Source of the DNA: Embleya sp051903075 | GTDB lineage: Bacteria; Actinomycetota; Actinomycetes; Streptomycetales; Streptomycetaceae | Assembly: GCF_051903075.1 (NCBI RefSeq) | Contig: NZ_CP182422.1 | Span: 3,782,001-3,846,000, forward strand | Length of the DNA stretch: 64,000 bases | Reading direction: 5' to 3' | In this document: one piece after another, positions 1 through 9,557 of the stretch | Position numbering within the stretch: the stretch's first letter is position 1 | How the letters are laid out: each line of letters begins with the position of its first letter | Translations under genes and position numbers: made by a program | The notes under the pieces: model-generated | What the model was told of the DNA's origin: nothing | Database searches by the model: none | Seen by the model: only the letters and a program-made list of their open reading frames with translations

Positions 1-339
1 GTTCGCCGCGTGCGCGTCACCGCATATCTGTGCGGTCAGCCCCGTCACCGGCTCCGCCGCCAGGTCCGCCGCCATCAACCCGGCCGCCCCGCGCAGGAAC
101 GCGAACGGCGAGGCCGCCATGCGCCCGATCCGCAACGGCACCAGGTGTTCGAGTCGCCCGACGTTGGAGCGCTCGACGCTCTCCACCACGTCCGGCCGAT
201 CCACCGCCGGCTCGAACGCCGCGTGCGCGGACCGCGAGACCCGCTCGCGCAGGCCCTTGCCCAGCGCCTTGGACGCCACATCCGACCTGTCCCGAAAACC
301 CGGAACGATGAATTCCCGCCCCACCGAAGTCCCCGACAT
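1..339 (-). CDS. DUF2252 family protein, N-terminal part (runs off window)
   Basis: This is the first 113 codons of a gene that continues past the left edge. The reading frame opens at ATG 339 behind a GGAGG at a 7-nt spacing. The translation contains LEHLVPLRIGRMAASPFAF and then LTAQICGDAHAAN, the conserved opening of DUF2252, a family with a distant kinase/phosphotransferase-like fold and no settled function. No signal peptide is seen. It is transcribed leftward, in the same direction as tRNA-Leu, from which it is separated by a terminator. The family call is firm; the biochemical role is unknown. Confidence 0.8.
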   Translation of the reverse strand, partial: MSGTSVGREFIVPGFRDRSDVASKALGKGLRERVSRSAHAAFEPAVDRPDVVESVERSNVGRLEHLVPLRIGRMAASPFAFLRGAAGLMAADLAAEPVTGLTAQICGDAHAAN

Positions 340-400
340 GTACCGATCCTCCCCGGACCCAGCCCACGACCGGCCATGCACGACACACGGCCCGACATAC

Positions 401-433
401 GAAAAGGCCCCAGGTCGATGACCTGGGGCCTTT
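401..433 (-). terminator. Rho-independent terminator after tRNA-Leu
   Basis: A 13-bp perfect stem (403-415 with 421-433) with a 5-nt loop is followed on the minus strand by TTTTCG. It lies directly downstream of tRNA-Leu read leftward and should end that transcript before the DUF2252 gene. Confidence 0.8.
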
Positions 434-439
434 GCTCGG

Positions 440-523
440 TGCGCGAGGGGGGAGTTGAACCCCCACGCCCTTTCGGGCACTGGAACCTGAATCCAGCGCG
501 TCTGCCTATTCCGCCACCCGCGC
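440..523 (-). tRNA. tRNA-Leu (CAG anticodon)
   Basis: The minus strand reads GCGCGGGTGGCGGAATAGGC at the 5' end. It folds into a 7-bp acceptor stem with one G:U pair, a D arm, an anticodon loop TTCAGGT giving CAG, a class II long variable arm (TGCCCGAAAGGGCG) and a T arm containing GGTTCAACTCC. The length of 84 nt is usual for tRNA-Leu. CCA is not encoded. Confidence 0.95.
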
Positions 524-910
524 GAGCAATCAAAGATTAGCACGGGCCCGAGGCCCATTACGAATCCTTACCCGCAGCCCCCACGGCTCACACCATGAGC
601 ACCTGTATGGCCACTCAGAGCAACCAACGGTTCATCTTTCCGTACCGGGATCCCCACGACCCCCGCCTCTCCGGCATGCTTGCCCTGCACCGTACGGTGA
701 ACGGGCTTCGGCCCGGGCCACGCACACGGTCGCGGCACAACTACTGCAAGCGAGCCACCGAGGGGTCGACAGGGTGTAGGAATCCCTGTGAAAGCCAACA
801 CTCCTTACAGTGGCCACGGTAGGGAACCGCGCCCGTTTCCCACGCGTGGATACGATCAGTGAGCAGACTGTAGGACCGGACCGGCCGATCGCGTACGGAA
901 GGAGGTGCCC
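524..910. other. Intergenic region upstream of the fhaA operon
   Basis: About 390 bases lie between the divergent tRNA-Leu and fhaA. Both strands have short open frames, but none has a convincing ribosome binding site or recognisable protein. It presumably carries the fhaA operon promoter and the tRNA-Leu promoter; I cannot assign clear -35/-10 boxes. Confidence 0.4.
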
Positions 911-1795
911 GTGGGTCCCCTGAAGAAGTTCGAGCAACGGCTCGAGGGCCTGGTCAACGGCGCCTTCGCCAAGGCGTTCAAGTCCGATGTCCAGCCCGTC
1001 GAGATCGCCAGCGCCCTCAAGCGCGAGTGCGACAACAACGCGACGATCTGGAACCGAGACCGCACCATGGTCCCGAACGACTTCGTCGTCGAGCTCGGAC
1101 AACACGACTATGAGCGCCTGAGCCCGTACGTGCAGCAACTCGGCGGTGAGCTGGCGACCGTGGTGCGCGACTACGCGCAACAGCAGCGCTATTCGTTCAT
1201 CGGCCCCGTCGAGGTCCATTTCGAACATGCCGACGATCTGGACACGGGTCTGTACCGGGTGCGCAGTCAGGCACTCGCGGGCAGCCAGTCCCACCTGGAC
1301 CAGCAGCAGCCCCCGCAGGCATCGCCCTTCCCGGGCGGGGGGCCGCAACCCGAGCAGCCGCCGCAGGGTTATGGATACGGTCGACCCGGCGGGCCACCCC
1401 CGCCCGGGGTGCCCGCACCGCCCCCCTTCGGCCCGCCCGGGACCCCGGGAACGCCGCCCCGGCCACAGCCGGGGGAGCAGGCCGGCTACGGTCAGACTCC
1501 GCCGCCGGCACCACGGCTGCGTACCTGGCTGGAGGTCAACGGGGTGCGTCACGAGCTCACCGCCCCGGTCGTGAAGTTGGGCCGCAGCACCGATGTGGAA
1601 GTTCGCGTCGACGATCCGAGCGTTTCGCGGCACCACGCCGAGATCCGCGTAGGCGCCCCGGCGTCGATCACGGACCTCGGTTCGACCAACGGGATCGTCG
1701 TCGACGGCCAGCACTGCCAACGTGCCGGCCTGCGGGACGGATCGCGCATCGTGCTCGGCAGCACCACTGTCGTGTTCCGCCAAGCCGAGGGGTGA
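911..1795 (+). CDS. fhaA: FhaA-like protein: DUF3662 plus C-terminal FHA domain
   Basis: The product is a 294-aa cytosolic phosphothreonine-binding adaptor. Residues about 1-115 form the DUF3662 (FhaA N-terminal) domain, starting LKKFEQRLEGLVNG. A Pro/Gly/Gln-rich linker follows at about 120-205, and residues about 205-294 are an FHA domain with the phosphopeptide motifs GRS, SRHHAEIR and DLGSTNG. I chose GTG 911 because GGAGG (901-905) precedes it by 5 nt; GTG 905 overlaps that site. In mycobacteria FhaA binds phosphorylated MviN/MurJ-pseudokinase and controls wall synthesis. It is first in the fhaA-fhaB-PP2C-ftsW-pbpA run. Confidence 0.93.
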   Translation: MGPLKKFEQRLEGLVNGAFAKAFKSDVQPVEIASALKRECDNNATIWNRDRTMVPNDFVVELGQHDYERLSPYVQQLGGELATVVRDYAQQQRYSFIGPVEVHFEHADDLDTGLYRVRSQALAGSQSHLDQQQPPQASPFPGGGPQPEQPPQGYGYGRPGGPPPPGVPAPPPFGPPGTPGTPPRPQPGEQAGYGQTPPPAPRLRTWLEVNGVRHELTAPVVKLGRSTDVEVRVDDPSVSRHHAEIRVGAPASITDLGSTNGIVVDGQHCQRAGLRDGSRIVLGSTTVVFRQAEG

Positions 1796-1805
1796 CAACG
1801 GGCGC

Positions 1806-2345
1806 ATGTCTGAGCTGACCCTCACCGTTATGCGGTTGGGTTTCCTCGCTGTGCTGTGGTTGTTCGTGATCGTCGCCGTACAGGTGATCCGTAGCGACCT
1901 CTTCGGCACACGCGTGACCCAACGACCCACGCGGCGCAGAACCGCCGCGCCGGCCGCAGCCGGAGGAGGTGCCACTCCGCCTCCGCAGGCGCAGCCGGCC
2001 CCGCCTCCGCAGCGGCAGCAGGCCCGGCCCCGCCGCGGCCAACGCAACAACAGCCCGAGCAAACTGGTGATCACCGAAGGCTCGCTGACCGGCACGACGA
2101 TAAATCTGACGGATCAGCAGATCACCATCGGCCGGGCGCACGACTCGACCATCGTGCTGGACGACGACTACGCGTCGAGTCGGCACGCCCGCATCTACCC
2201 TGCGCCCGACGGCAGCTGGGTGGTCGAAGACCTCGGGTCGACGAACGGTACCTACCTGGACCGTACGCGCCTGACCGGTCCGACCCCCGTGCCGCTCGGT
2301 GCGCCGATCCGCATCGGCAAGACCGTTATCGAGCTGCGCAGGTAG
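1806..2345 (+). CDS. fhaB: FhaB-like membrane-anchored FHA protein
   Basis: The product is 179 aa. It has one N-terminal membrane helix (about residues 8-26, rich in L/F/V), a Pro/Gln/Arg-rich linker, and a C-terminal FHA domain with GRAHDS, SSRHARIY and EDLGSTNGTYLD. The FHA face is expected to be cytosolic. ATG 1806 starts 10 bases after fhaA stops, which suggests translational coupling. Mycobacterial FhaB (FipA) is bound by PknA/PknB-phosphorylated partners at the septum; a similar role is inferred from the neighbouring kinase, phosphatase and FtsW/PBP genes. Confidence 0.92.
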   Translation: MSELTLTVMRLGFLAVLWLFVIVAVQVIRSDLFGTRVTQRPTRRRTAAPAAAGGGATPPPQAQPAPPPQRQQARPRRGQRNNSPSKLVITEGSLTGTTINLTDQQITIGRAHDSTIVLDDDYASSRHARIYPAPDGSWVVEDLGSTNGTYLDRTRLTGPTPVPLGAPIRIGKTVIELRR

Positions 2346-2350
2346 CCTGA

Positions 2351-3940
2351 ATGAGCCTCTCTCTCCGCTTCGCCGCCGGATCCCACAAGGGCATGATCCG
2401 AGAAGGCAACGAGGACTCCGGGTATGCCGGTCCTCGCCTGCTCGCGGTCGCCGACGGCATGGGCGGGCAGGCAGCGGGCGAAGTCGCCAGCTCCGAAGTC
2501 CTGTCCACCATCGTCGAACTCGACGAGGACGTGCCCGGGGCCGACCTGCTCGACGCGCTGCGTTCGGCGGTCGATCGCGCCAACGACCGACTGCGTGTGA
2601 TGGTCGACGACGATCCCCAGCTCGAGGGCATGGGGACCACGTTGACGGCGCTGTTGTGGACCGGGAGCCGACTCGGCCTCGCCCACATCGGCGACTCCCG
2701 TGCCTACCTCCTGCGCGACGGCGCCCTGGAGCAGATCACCCAGGACCACACCTGGGTGCAGCGCCTGGTCGACGAGGGTCGGATCACCGAGGAGGAGGCC
2801 GACCACCATCCGCAGCGCTCGCTGCTGATGCGCGCGCTGGACGGGCGCGGCCACGTCGAGCCGGACCTGTCGGTGCGCGAGGCCCGGCCCGGCGATCGCT
2901 ACCTGATCTGCAGCGACGGCCTGTCGGGGGTGGTCAGCCGGGAGACGATGGAGACCACCCTCCTCACCTACGGCAATCCCAACGACGCGGTCCAGGAGCT
3001 GATCCAGCTCGCGCTGCGCGGCGGCGGTCCGGACAACATCACCTGCATCGTCGCGGACGTGGTCGACCCCTCCGACCAGCCCTCCGACAGCCCGATCGTG
3101 GTGGGAGCGGTCGCGGCCGTGGTGGACGACACCACGACGCTGCCGACCACCCCGGCCTCCCGGGCCCGGGAGCTGACCGCCGGCGAGTACGAGACCGAGG
3201 CCCTGGTCTCCGAGCCGGGCAGCCGGCGCAAGCCCAAGCCCAAGTCCACCCTGCGCAAGACGCTGCCCATCTGGGGCGGCGTCGCGGTGCTGGTGGCGGC
3301 GCTCGGCGGCGCCTACTACTGGACCCAGACGCAATACTTCGTGGCCGACAAAGGAGACCACGTAGCGATCTACCGGGGGATCGACTCGAAGATCCTGGGC
3401 ATCAACCTCGCGAGCACGTACCAGAGTTACGACGAGGTGAAGCTGTCCCTGATCGGTCAGCCCAATCGGGACGCGGTCAACAGCACGCTCGACGCGACGA
3501 GCCTGAGCGACGCACGGCACACCATCGACCGGCTCAAGCGCCAGGCCGACGTGTGTCGCAGGTCGTACTCGGCGCAGGACATGAAGAAGACCGAGACTCC
3601 CGGCAACCCCGGCGCCCAGCCGGCGGGCAGCGTGGACGCGTTCCCCCAGCAGGTCCAGGGCCTCCCGGGGGCGGCACAGACCAACCTGCCGGCCGCCAAG
3701 CACACCTCGACCACGGCCTCGCGCAGCAACCGCAGTTCGACCGCGCCGCCCACCGAGCCGGGTGGCCGGGGCAAGGGCGGCACGACCATGAGCCCGAGTG
3801 CCCCGGCGAGTTCGGCGCCACCGAGTACGACACCACCGGCGGCGACACCGGAGGCACCCGGGGCGGGGCTGAGCGCCGAAGAGGCCGAGCTGGCCAAGCA
3901 GTGTTATCCGCGACCGGCCGGAACCGCCGGAACGAACTGA
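2351..3940 (+). CDS. pstP: PP2C-family Ser/Thr protein phosphatase, membrane-anchored (PstP-like)
   Basis: The product is 529 aa. Residues about 1-238 are a PP2C domain with the metal-binding motifs GMIREGNEDS, AVADGMGG, GMGTTL, IGDSRAYL and GGPDNIT. A Ser/Thr-rich linker leads to one membrane helix at about 308-328. An extracytoplasmic Pro/Thr/Ala-rich tail to the C-terminus contains paired Cys. It should remove phosphate from the PASTA kinase and from FHA-bound partners. It starts 5 bases after fhaB, in the same operon. The match to family architecture is complete. Confidence 0.94.
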   Translation: MSLSLRFAAGSHKGMIREGNEDSGYAGPRLLAVADGMGGQAAGEVASSEVLSTIVELDEDVPGADLLDALRSAVDRANDRLRVMVDDDPQLEGMGTTLTALLWTGSRLGLAHIGDSRAYLLRDGALEQITQDHTWVQRLVDEGRITEEEADHHPQRSLLMRALDGRGHVEPDLSVREARPGDRYLICSDGLSGVVSRETMETTLLTYGNPNDAVQELIQLALRGGGPDNITCIVADVVDPSDQPSDSPIVVGAVAAVVDDTTTLPTTPASRARELTAGEYETEALVSEPGSRRKPKPKSTLRKTLPIWGGVAVLVAALGGAYYWTQTQYFVADKGDHVAIYRGIDSKILGINLASTYQSYDEVKLSLIGQPNRDAVNSTLDATSLSDARHTIDRLKRQADVCRRSYSAQDMKKTETPGNPGAQPAGSVDAFPQQVQGLPGAAQTNLPAAKHTSTTASRSNRSSTAPPTEPGGRGKGGTTMSPSAPASSAPPSTTPPAATPEAPGAGLSAEEAELAKQCYPRPAGTAGTN

Positions 3941-3950
3941 GGGGAGCGCC

Positions 3951-5609
3951 GTGAGCAACACGACGATCACCCCCCAAGCCGCACCGAATCGCCGCAACAC
4001 CGAGTTGATGATGCTCGGATTCGCGGTCCTGGTGCCGATGCTGGCCTACGCCAACGTGGGACTGGCGGGGGACGGGTCACTGCCCATGGGCAGCCTGATC
4101 AAGTACGGCTTCGGCCTCGGCGTCTTCGCGGGAATCGCGCACCTGCTGGTCCGCAAGTTCGCGCCGTACGCCGACCCGCTGCTGCTGCCGTTGGCCACGT
4201 TCCTCAACGGCATGGGCCTGATGTTCATCAATCGGCTCGACCTGGACATCGTCAAGGGCATCGGTCTGGGCGGCAGGCACGGCACCGCGGCGGCCGGCTC
4301 GCAGCTGATGTACTCGGCGATCGGCATCGGGCTGTTCGTGGGCATCGTGGTGCTCCTGAAGGACCACCGGCTGCTCCAGCGCTACACGTACACGTTCATG
4401 GCGCTCGCGCTGGTCCTGCTCGTGTCGCCGATCCCGTTCCCGGGCGACATGTACGGCGCGAAGATCTGGATCCGGCTGGGCCCGTTCAACTTCCAGCCCG
4501 GCGAGTTCACCAAGATCGTGCTGACGATCTTCTTCGCCGGTTACCTGATGGCCAAGCGCGACGCGCTCGCGCTGGCCAGCCGCAAGGTGATGGGGCTGTA
4601 CTTCCCGCGCGGTCGGGACATGGGCCCGATCGTGGTGGTCTGGCTGCTGAGCATCCTGATCCTGGTGTTCGAGCGCGACCTCGGCACCTCGCTGCTGTTC
4701 TTCGGCCTGTTCGTGGTCATGCTCTACGTGGCCACCGAGCGCACGAGTTGGCTGCTGTTCGGTCTGTTCATGGCGGTCGGCGGCGCGGTCGTGGTCGGCA
4801 CGCTCGAACCGCACGTGCACGACCGTGTGGCGGCCTGGCTGGATCCGCTGGCCGCCTACAACGGCAGCGGATCGGTGCAGTCCGAGCAGCTGGCCCAGGC
4901 CCTGTTCGGCTACGGCACCGGCGGCCTGCTCGGCACCGGCCTCAACCAGGGCCACCCGACCGAGATCGGCTTCGCCGCGCGCAGCGACTTCATCCTGACC
5001 ACGGTCGGCGAGGAGTTGGGCCTGGCCGGGATGATGGCCATCTTCATGGTGTACGCGCTGCTGATCGAGCGTGGTCTGCGTACCTCGCTCGCCGCGCGCG
5101 ACCCGTTCGGCAAGCTGCTCGCGGCCGGCCTGTCGGTCACCATCGCGCTCCAGGTCTTCGTGGTCGCGGGCGGCGTCACCGGCCTGATCCCGCTCACCGG
5201 TATGACGATGCCGTTCCTGGCCCAGGGCGGTTCGTCCGTGATCACCAACTGGGCGCTGGTGGCGATCCTGATCCGAATCAGCGACACCGCCCGCCGCCCC
5301 GCGCCGCCCGCCGGGACCTTCGACCCGGGCGCGGGAGTGGCCCCCCGGCGCGGCTCGCACGCCTCCGGCCGCGACGGCACACCGTCCGGCGGCACCACCC
5401 CGCCGCCGAACGCGACGCCCGCCGACGGTTCGTCCGCTCCCGATCCCGAGGCGCTGACCGTGGCGGGCGGGGTGCCCAGCGCCCCCGGTACCCCGCCTCC
5501 GGGTGGCTCCGGGACGCCACCCAGACCATTCGCGCCCCCGCCGAACCCCGGCGGCGGAGCCCCGTTCGGCCCACCGGGCCAGGGCGGCTCCGGCGGGCCG
5601 AACCCGTGA
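3951..5609 (+). CDS. ftsW: FtsW/RodA/SpoVE-family peptidoglycan glycosyltransferase
   Basis: The product is 552 aa with about ten or more membrane helices. It carries SEDS signatures such as WIRLGPFNFQPGEFTKI, the catalytic-loop FERDLGTSLLFFG, and GLIPLTGMTMPF. SEDS proteins polymerise lipid II in the plasma membrane with a partner class B PBP, which is the next gene. The last 110 residues are Pro/Gly-rich and probably disordered. GTG 3951 follows GGGAG. Whether it serves division (FtsW) or elongation (RodA) cannot be settled from sequence alone; the mycobacterial equivalent at this locus is RodA. Confidence 0.92.
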   Translation: MSNTTITPQAAPNRRNTELMMLGFAVLVPMLAYANVGLAGDGSLPMGSLIKYGFGLGVFAGIAHLLVRKFAPYADPLLLPLATFLNGMGLMFINRLDLDIVKGIGLGGRHGTAAAGSQLMYSAIGIGLFVGIVVLLKDHRLLQRYTYTFMALALVLLVSPIPFPGDMYGAKIWIRLGPFNFQPGEFTKIVLTIFFAGYLMAKRDALALASRKVMGLYFPRGRDMGPIVVVWLLSILILVFERDLGTSLLFFGLFVVMLYVATERTSWLLFGLFMAVGGAVVVGTLEPHVHDRVAAWLDPLAAYNGSGSVQSEQLAQALFGYGTGGLLGTGLNQGHPTEIGFAARSDFILTTVGEELGLAGMMAIFMVYALLIERGLRTSLAARDPFGKLLAAGLSVTIALQVFVVAGGVTGLIPLTGMTMPFLAQGGSSVITNWALVAILIRISDTARRPAPPAGTFDPGAGVAPRRGSHASGRDGTPSGGTTPPPNATPADGSSAPDPEALTVAGGVPSAPGTPPPGGSGTPPRPFAPPPNPGGGAPFGPPGQGGSGGPNP

Positions 5610-5643
5610 CCGCCGCAACGCACGTCCAGGGGAGGGAAACACC

Positions 5644-7176
5644 GTGAACAAGCCGTTGAGGCGGGTCTCCGTCTTCTGCCTGATCCTGGTCGCGGCACTG
5701 ATGCTGCGGGCCAACTGGGTCCAGGTCGTCAAGGCCGACGACTACGCGAACAACAGCCACAACAAGCGGGCGATCTACGAGAAGTACTCGCACCCGCGCG
5801 GCGACTTCCTCGTCGAGGGCAAGCCGATCACCAGCTCGGTCAAGACCGACGACAAGCAGTACGAGTTCCTGCGCAAGTACGAGTTCGGCCCGATGTACGC
5901 GCCGGTCACCGGCTACATCTCGCCGTTCGTCGGGAGCAACCTGCTGGAGAACCTCGACGACGACATCCTCAGCGGCAAGGACAGCCGGCTGTTCGTCCGC
6001 AAGGTGCTCGACACCGTGACCAACAAGGGCACCCGGGGCGGCAACGTCGCACTGACGATCAACGCCAAGGCGCAGGAGGCCGCGTACAACGGCCTCAAGG
6101 ACAAGACCGGCGCCGCAGTGGCGATCGACCCGGACACCGGCAAGGTGCTGGCGATGGTCAGCACGCCGTCCTACGACCCGAACGTACTGGCCCAGAACGA
6201 CCGCAACGCGGTCGCCGAGACGTACGACCAGCTCACCCTGGACACCAACCCGAAGCGCAAGAAGCCGGACACCAAGTTCGACCCAAAGATGCCGATGGAC
6301 AACCGGGCGCTGCGCTACACCTATCCGCCCGGGTCGACCTTCAAGCTGATCACCGCGGCGGCGGCGCTGTCCGAGGGCAAGGCCAAGCCGAACGAGGCGC
6401 CGGTGGTTCCGCTCAAGGGCGGTGACACGCTGTTCTACCCGTCCTCGAACCAGGGCCTGAGCGAGGCCTCGCACCCGGGCTGTGTCGGCGCCACCCTGCA
6501 GCGGGCGCTCGAACTGTCCTGCAACACCGTCTTCGCCCAACTCGGCACCGACGTCGGCGAGGCGAAGCTCAAGGAGCAGGCCGAGAAGTTCGGCTTCAAC
6601 AACTTCGGCAAGGGCCTCAACGACAACCCACTCGACATCCCCATGCGGACCAAGCCCAGCGTGTTCCCGGGCAGCAACGACGGCGGGCAGCTCATGCGGG
6701 CCTCGATCGGCCAGGAGAGCGTGGCGTCCACCCCGATCGAAATGGCCATGGTCGCCGCCGCGATCGCCAACAACGGCAAGGTGATGAAGCCGTACGTGGT
6801 GGACGAGTTGCGGGCGCAGAACCTCTCGGTGCTGGAGAAGACCCAACCGCAGATGATCAGCCAGGCGGTCTCGCCCGAGGTCTCGGCACAGCTGCGGGAC
6901 ATGATGCAGGCCGTGGTCAAGGACGGCACCGGCAAGCCCGCCGCGATCCCGGGCGTCGAGGTCGGCGGCAAGACCGGCACCGCGCAGCAGGGGTTCAACA
7001 ACGGCAAGAAGCCGTACGCATGGTTCGTCTCGTACGCCAAGGGCCCGGACGGCAAGAACGTCGCCGTCGCGGTCGTGGTGGAGCCGGACACCGAGATCGA
7101 CCGCAGCGACATCGCCGGCGGGCAGCTCGCCGGCCCGATCGCCAAGGCAATCATGGAAGCCGTGGTCAAGAAGTGA
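5644..7176 (+). CDS. pbpA: Class B penicillin-binding protein (PbpA-type transpeptidase)
   Basis: The product is 510 aa. An N-terminal signal anchor (about residues 7-24) precedes a dimerisation domain and a transpeptidase domain. The active-site serine is in PPGSTFKLI (SxxK), followed by SCN (SxN) and GGKTGTAQQ (KTG). The shorter length without PASTA matches PbpA of the actinobacterial pbpA-rodA pair. GTG 5644 has GGAGGG upstream. It cross-links nascent peptidoglycan made by the SEDS protein encoded immediately upstream. Confidence 0.94.
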   Translation: MNKPLRRVSVFCLILVAALMLRANWVQVVKADDYANNSHNKRAIYEKYSHPRGDFLVEGKPITSSVKTDDKQYEFLRKYEFGPMYAPVTGYISPFVGSNLLENLDDDILSGKDSRLFVRKVLDTVTNKGTRGGNVALTINAKAQEAAYNGLKDKTGAAVAIDPDTGKVLAMVSTPSYDPNVLAQNDRNAVAETYDQLTLDTNPKRKKPDTKFDPKMPMDNRALRYTYPPGSTFKLITAAAALSEGKAKPNEAPVVPLKGGDTLFYPSSNQGLSEASHPGCVGATLQRALELSCNTVFAQLGTDVGEAKLKEQAEKFGFNNFGKGLNDNPLDIPMRTKPSVFPGSNDGGQLMRASIGQESVASTPIEMAMVAAAIANNGKVMKPYVVDELRAQNLSVLEKTQPQMISQAVSPEVSAQLRDMMQAVVKDGTGKPAAIPGVEVGGKTGTAQQGFNNGKKPYAWFVSYAKGPDGKNVAVAVVVEPDTEIDRSDIAGGQLAGPIAKAIMEAVVKK

Positions 7177-7382
7177 GCCATGGCACACGACCACTCCACT
7201 AGTCACTCCGACCACTACTGCAATCAGATATCGACGTGCCCTCGTGGCTCGGGTGTGACGGCTCGCCGGGCCGCCGCACCGGTACCGTGTCGGAGAACGC
7301 GCCGGACCGTTGGGGCAATCGCCGCGGTGCCGGCCGGCCGAAGACCGAAGGCCGTGGACCGGTAAGGGAAGGGCTGGAAGTT

Positions 7383-9281
7383 ATGGAAGAGCCGCGTCGC
7401 CTCGGCGACCGGTACGAGATCGGCGCGGTCCTCGGCCGTGGTGGCATGGCCGAGGTGTACATGGGCCGTGACATTCGTCTGGGACGCAGTGTGGCGGTCA
7501 AGACACTGCGCGCCGATCTCGCCCGTGACCCAACGTTCCAGGCCCGGTTCCGCCGCGAGGCGCAGTCGGCCGCCTCGTTGAACCACCCGGCGATCGTCGC
7601 GGTCTACGACACCGGCGAGGACTACATCGACGGGATCTCGATCCCGTACATCGTGATGGAGTACGTGGACGGCTCGACGCTGCGCGAGCTGCTGCACTCG
7701 GGCCGCCGGCTGCTGCCGGAACGGGCTCTGGAGATGACCGCCGGCGTGCTCCAGGCGCTGGAGTACAGCCACCGCAACGGCATCATCCACCGCGACATCA
7801 AGCCCGCGAACGTCATGCTGACGCGGCAGGGCACGGTCAAGGTGATGGACTTCGGCATCGCGCGGTCGATGGCCGACAACGGCATGACCATGACGCAGAC
7901 CGCGGCCGTGATCGGCACCGCGCAGTACCTGTCCCCGGAGCAGGCCCGCGGCGAGACCGTGGACGCCCGGACCGACCTGTACTCCACCGGCTGCCTGCTC
8001 TACGAGCTGCTGACCGAACGCCCGCCGTTCATCGGCGACTCCCCGGTCGCGGTGGCCTATCAGCACGTCCGCGAGGACCCGCTGCCGCCGAGCACGTTCG
8101 ACCCCGAGGTCTCGCCGACCATCGACTCGATCGTGCTCAAGTCGCTGGCGAAGAACCCGGACAACCGGTACCAGAGCGCCGACGAGATGCGGGCCGACAT
8201 CGAGCGGGCGCTGCACGGCCTGCCCGTGGGCGCGCCGAGCGTGATGGCGGCGCCGATGGGGGCCGACCCGGCGACGCAGTACCTGCCGCCGACGGCGGGC
8301 GGGGCGACCCAGGTCATCCCGGCGCACGGCCAGGGTCCGGCCACGGGGCAGTACGAGCTCGACGACAACGACCGTCGTCGGGACGAGCCGAGGAAGTCCC
8401 GCGGCGGCGCCTGGATCCTGCTGGCGCTGGCCTGCATCGCGGTCCTGGTCGCCGCGTTCTTCATCGGCAAGACCCTGATGGGCGACGGCGAGGACAAGTC
8501 GGCGGCGGTGCCTCCCCTGACCGGCAGGACCCTGGAGGATGCCACCAAGGCGGTGGACAACGCCGGATTCAAGATCAAGATGAACGACGATCCGTCGCAG
8601 TGCCCCAAGGACGCCACCGGGGCCAAGGGGACCATCTGCAAGCAGACCCCGGCGGCCGGGGAGAGCGCCAAGAAGGGCGACACCATCCAGGTCTGGGCCT
8701 TCGGCGGCCCGAAGAAGACCACCGTCCCGCCGGGCCTCAAGGGCGCCACCGAGGAGGAGGCGACCAAGAAGCTCAAGGACGCCGGCCTGGTGGCCGACCC
8801 CGTGCGCAGCCAGACGCTGAACAACTGCACTCGGGACACCGTCTGCTCGACCAGCCCCGACGCGGGCGCCGAACTGAGCGTGGGCGAGAAGGTCACGCTG
8901 AACATCTTCACCGGCAAGACCCAGGTGCAGGTGCCGCAGGTGGCCGGCCTCAGCTACGACGACGCCAAGGCCAAGCTGGAGAACCTCGGGTTCAGGGTCA
9001 CCAAGTCCCCCGACCAGTACACGACGGAGAAGCCGGCCGGCCAGGTGTTCAAGCAGAGCGAGACCGCGGGCTCGAAGATCAACGAGGGCGGCACCATCAA
9101 CCTCACCGTCTCCAAGGGCCCGACCCCGGCCACCACGGCCCCCCCGGCCACGGGCACCCCGGGCGGCAACACGGGCTCCAGCAGCCCGCCCCCGACCGGC
9201 GGCAACAACCAGGGCAACGGCGGCGGCAACCCGGTGTTGGGCGGCGACCTGAGGGGCGGCCACGGCAACTGGCCGAACTGA
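7383..9281 (+). CDS. pknB: Ser/Thr protein kinase with three PASTA domains (PknB-like)
   Basis: The product is 632 aa. The kinase domain spans about 11-275: glycine loop LGRGGMAEVY, the AVK lysine, catalytic IIHRDIKPANVM, DFG in VMDFGIARS, and GTAQYLSPEQ. A juxtamembrane linker and membrane helix (about 340-362) follow. Three extracellular PASTA repeats come next, beginning VPPLTGRTLEDA, TVPPGLKGATEEEA and VQVPQVAGLSYDDA, then a Gly/Asn/Pro tail. PASTA domains sense muropeptides or lipid II. ATG 7383 behind GGAAG is the best start. It ends the operon whose products it probably phosphorylates. Confidence 0.95.
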   Translation: MEEPRRLGDRYEIGAVLGRGGMAEVYMGRDIRLGRSVAVKTLRADLARDPTFQARFRREAQSAASLNHPAIVAVYDTGEDYIDGISIPYIVMEYVDGSTLRELLHSGRRLLPERALEMTAGVLQALEYSHRNGIIHRDIKPANVMLTRQGTVKVMDFGIARSMADNGMTMTQTAAVIGTAQYLSPEQARGETVDARTDLYSTGCLLYELLTERPPFIGDSPVAVAYQHVREDPLPPSTFDPEVSPTIDSIVLKSLAKNPDNRYQSADEMRADIERALHGLPVGAPSVMAAPMGADPATQYLPPTAGGATQVIPAHGQGPATGQYELDDNDRRRDEPRKSRGGAWILLALACIAVLVAAFFIGKTLMGDGEDKSAAVPPLTGRTLEDATKAVDNAGFKIKMNDDPSQCPKDATGAKGTICKQTPAAGESAKKGDTIQVWAFGGPKKTTVPPGLKGATEEEATKKLKDAGLVADPVRSQTLNNCTRDTVCSTSPDAGAELSVGEKVTLNIFTGKTQVQVPQVAGLSYDDAKAKLENLGFRVTKSPDQYTTEKPAGQVFKQSETAGSKINEGGTINLTVSKGPTPATTAPPATGTPGGNTGSSSPPPTGGNNQGNGGGNPVLGGDLRGGHGNWPN

Positions 9282-9296
9282 CCCGAAGGCACCCTG

Positions 9297-9340
9297 AACC
9301 GAGGCCCCGAGAGCCGATCCTCCCGGGGCCTCGGCCTTTT
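9297..9340 (+). terminator. Terminator of the fhaA-pknB operon
   Basis: A 10-bp stem CCGAGGCCCC / GGGGCCTCGG (9299-9308 with 9325-9334) is followed by CCTTTT. It is placed just after the kinase stop codon. Confidence 0.85.
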
Positions 9341-9557
9341 CCTGCCGACGCACAGGGGGGCGTGGACGCGGGGCTTGGGCAGGAGCTACCTCCGGAGACC
9401 CTCGGTTGTGTCCACGACGGCGAACAAGGCGCCCAGGACCGGTATTACGGCGTCGCTCGGCTCGCTTTCGGCGAACTCGATCGGCGCCGCGGCGCACGAT
9501 CGTCGGCGGTACCCAACCGTGACGACACCCTCCCGGCGCCCCGCACCCGCCCCGCGG

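Noticed and set aside
632..2095. Long minus-strand frame over fhaA and fhaB
   Set aside because: Antisense shadow of two well-supported genes; no ribosome site or family.
7177..7382. Small open frame between pbpA and pknB
   Set aside because: The 61-codon frame starts right after pbpA but is Arg/Ser/His-rich with no homology and runs into the pknB leader.
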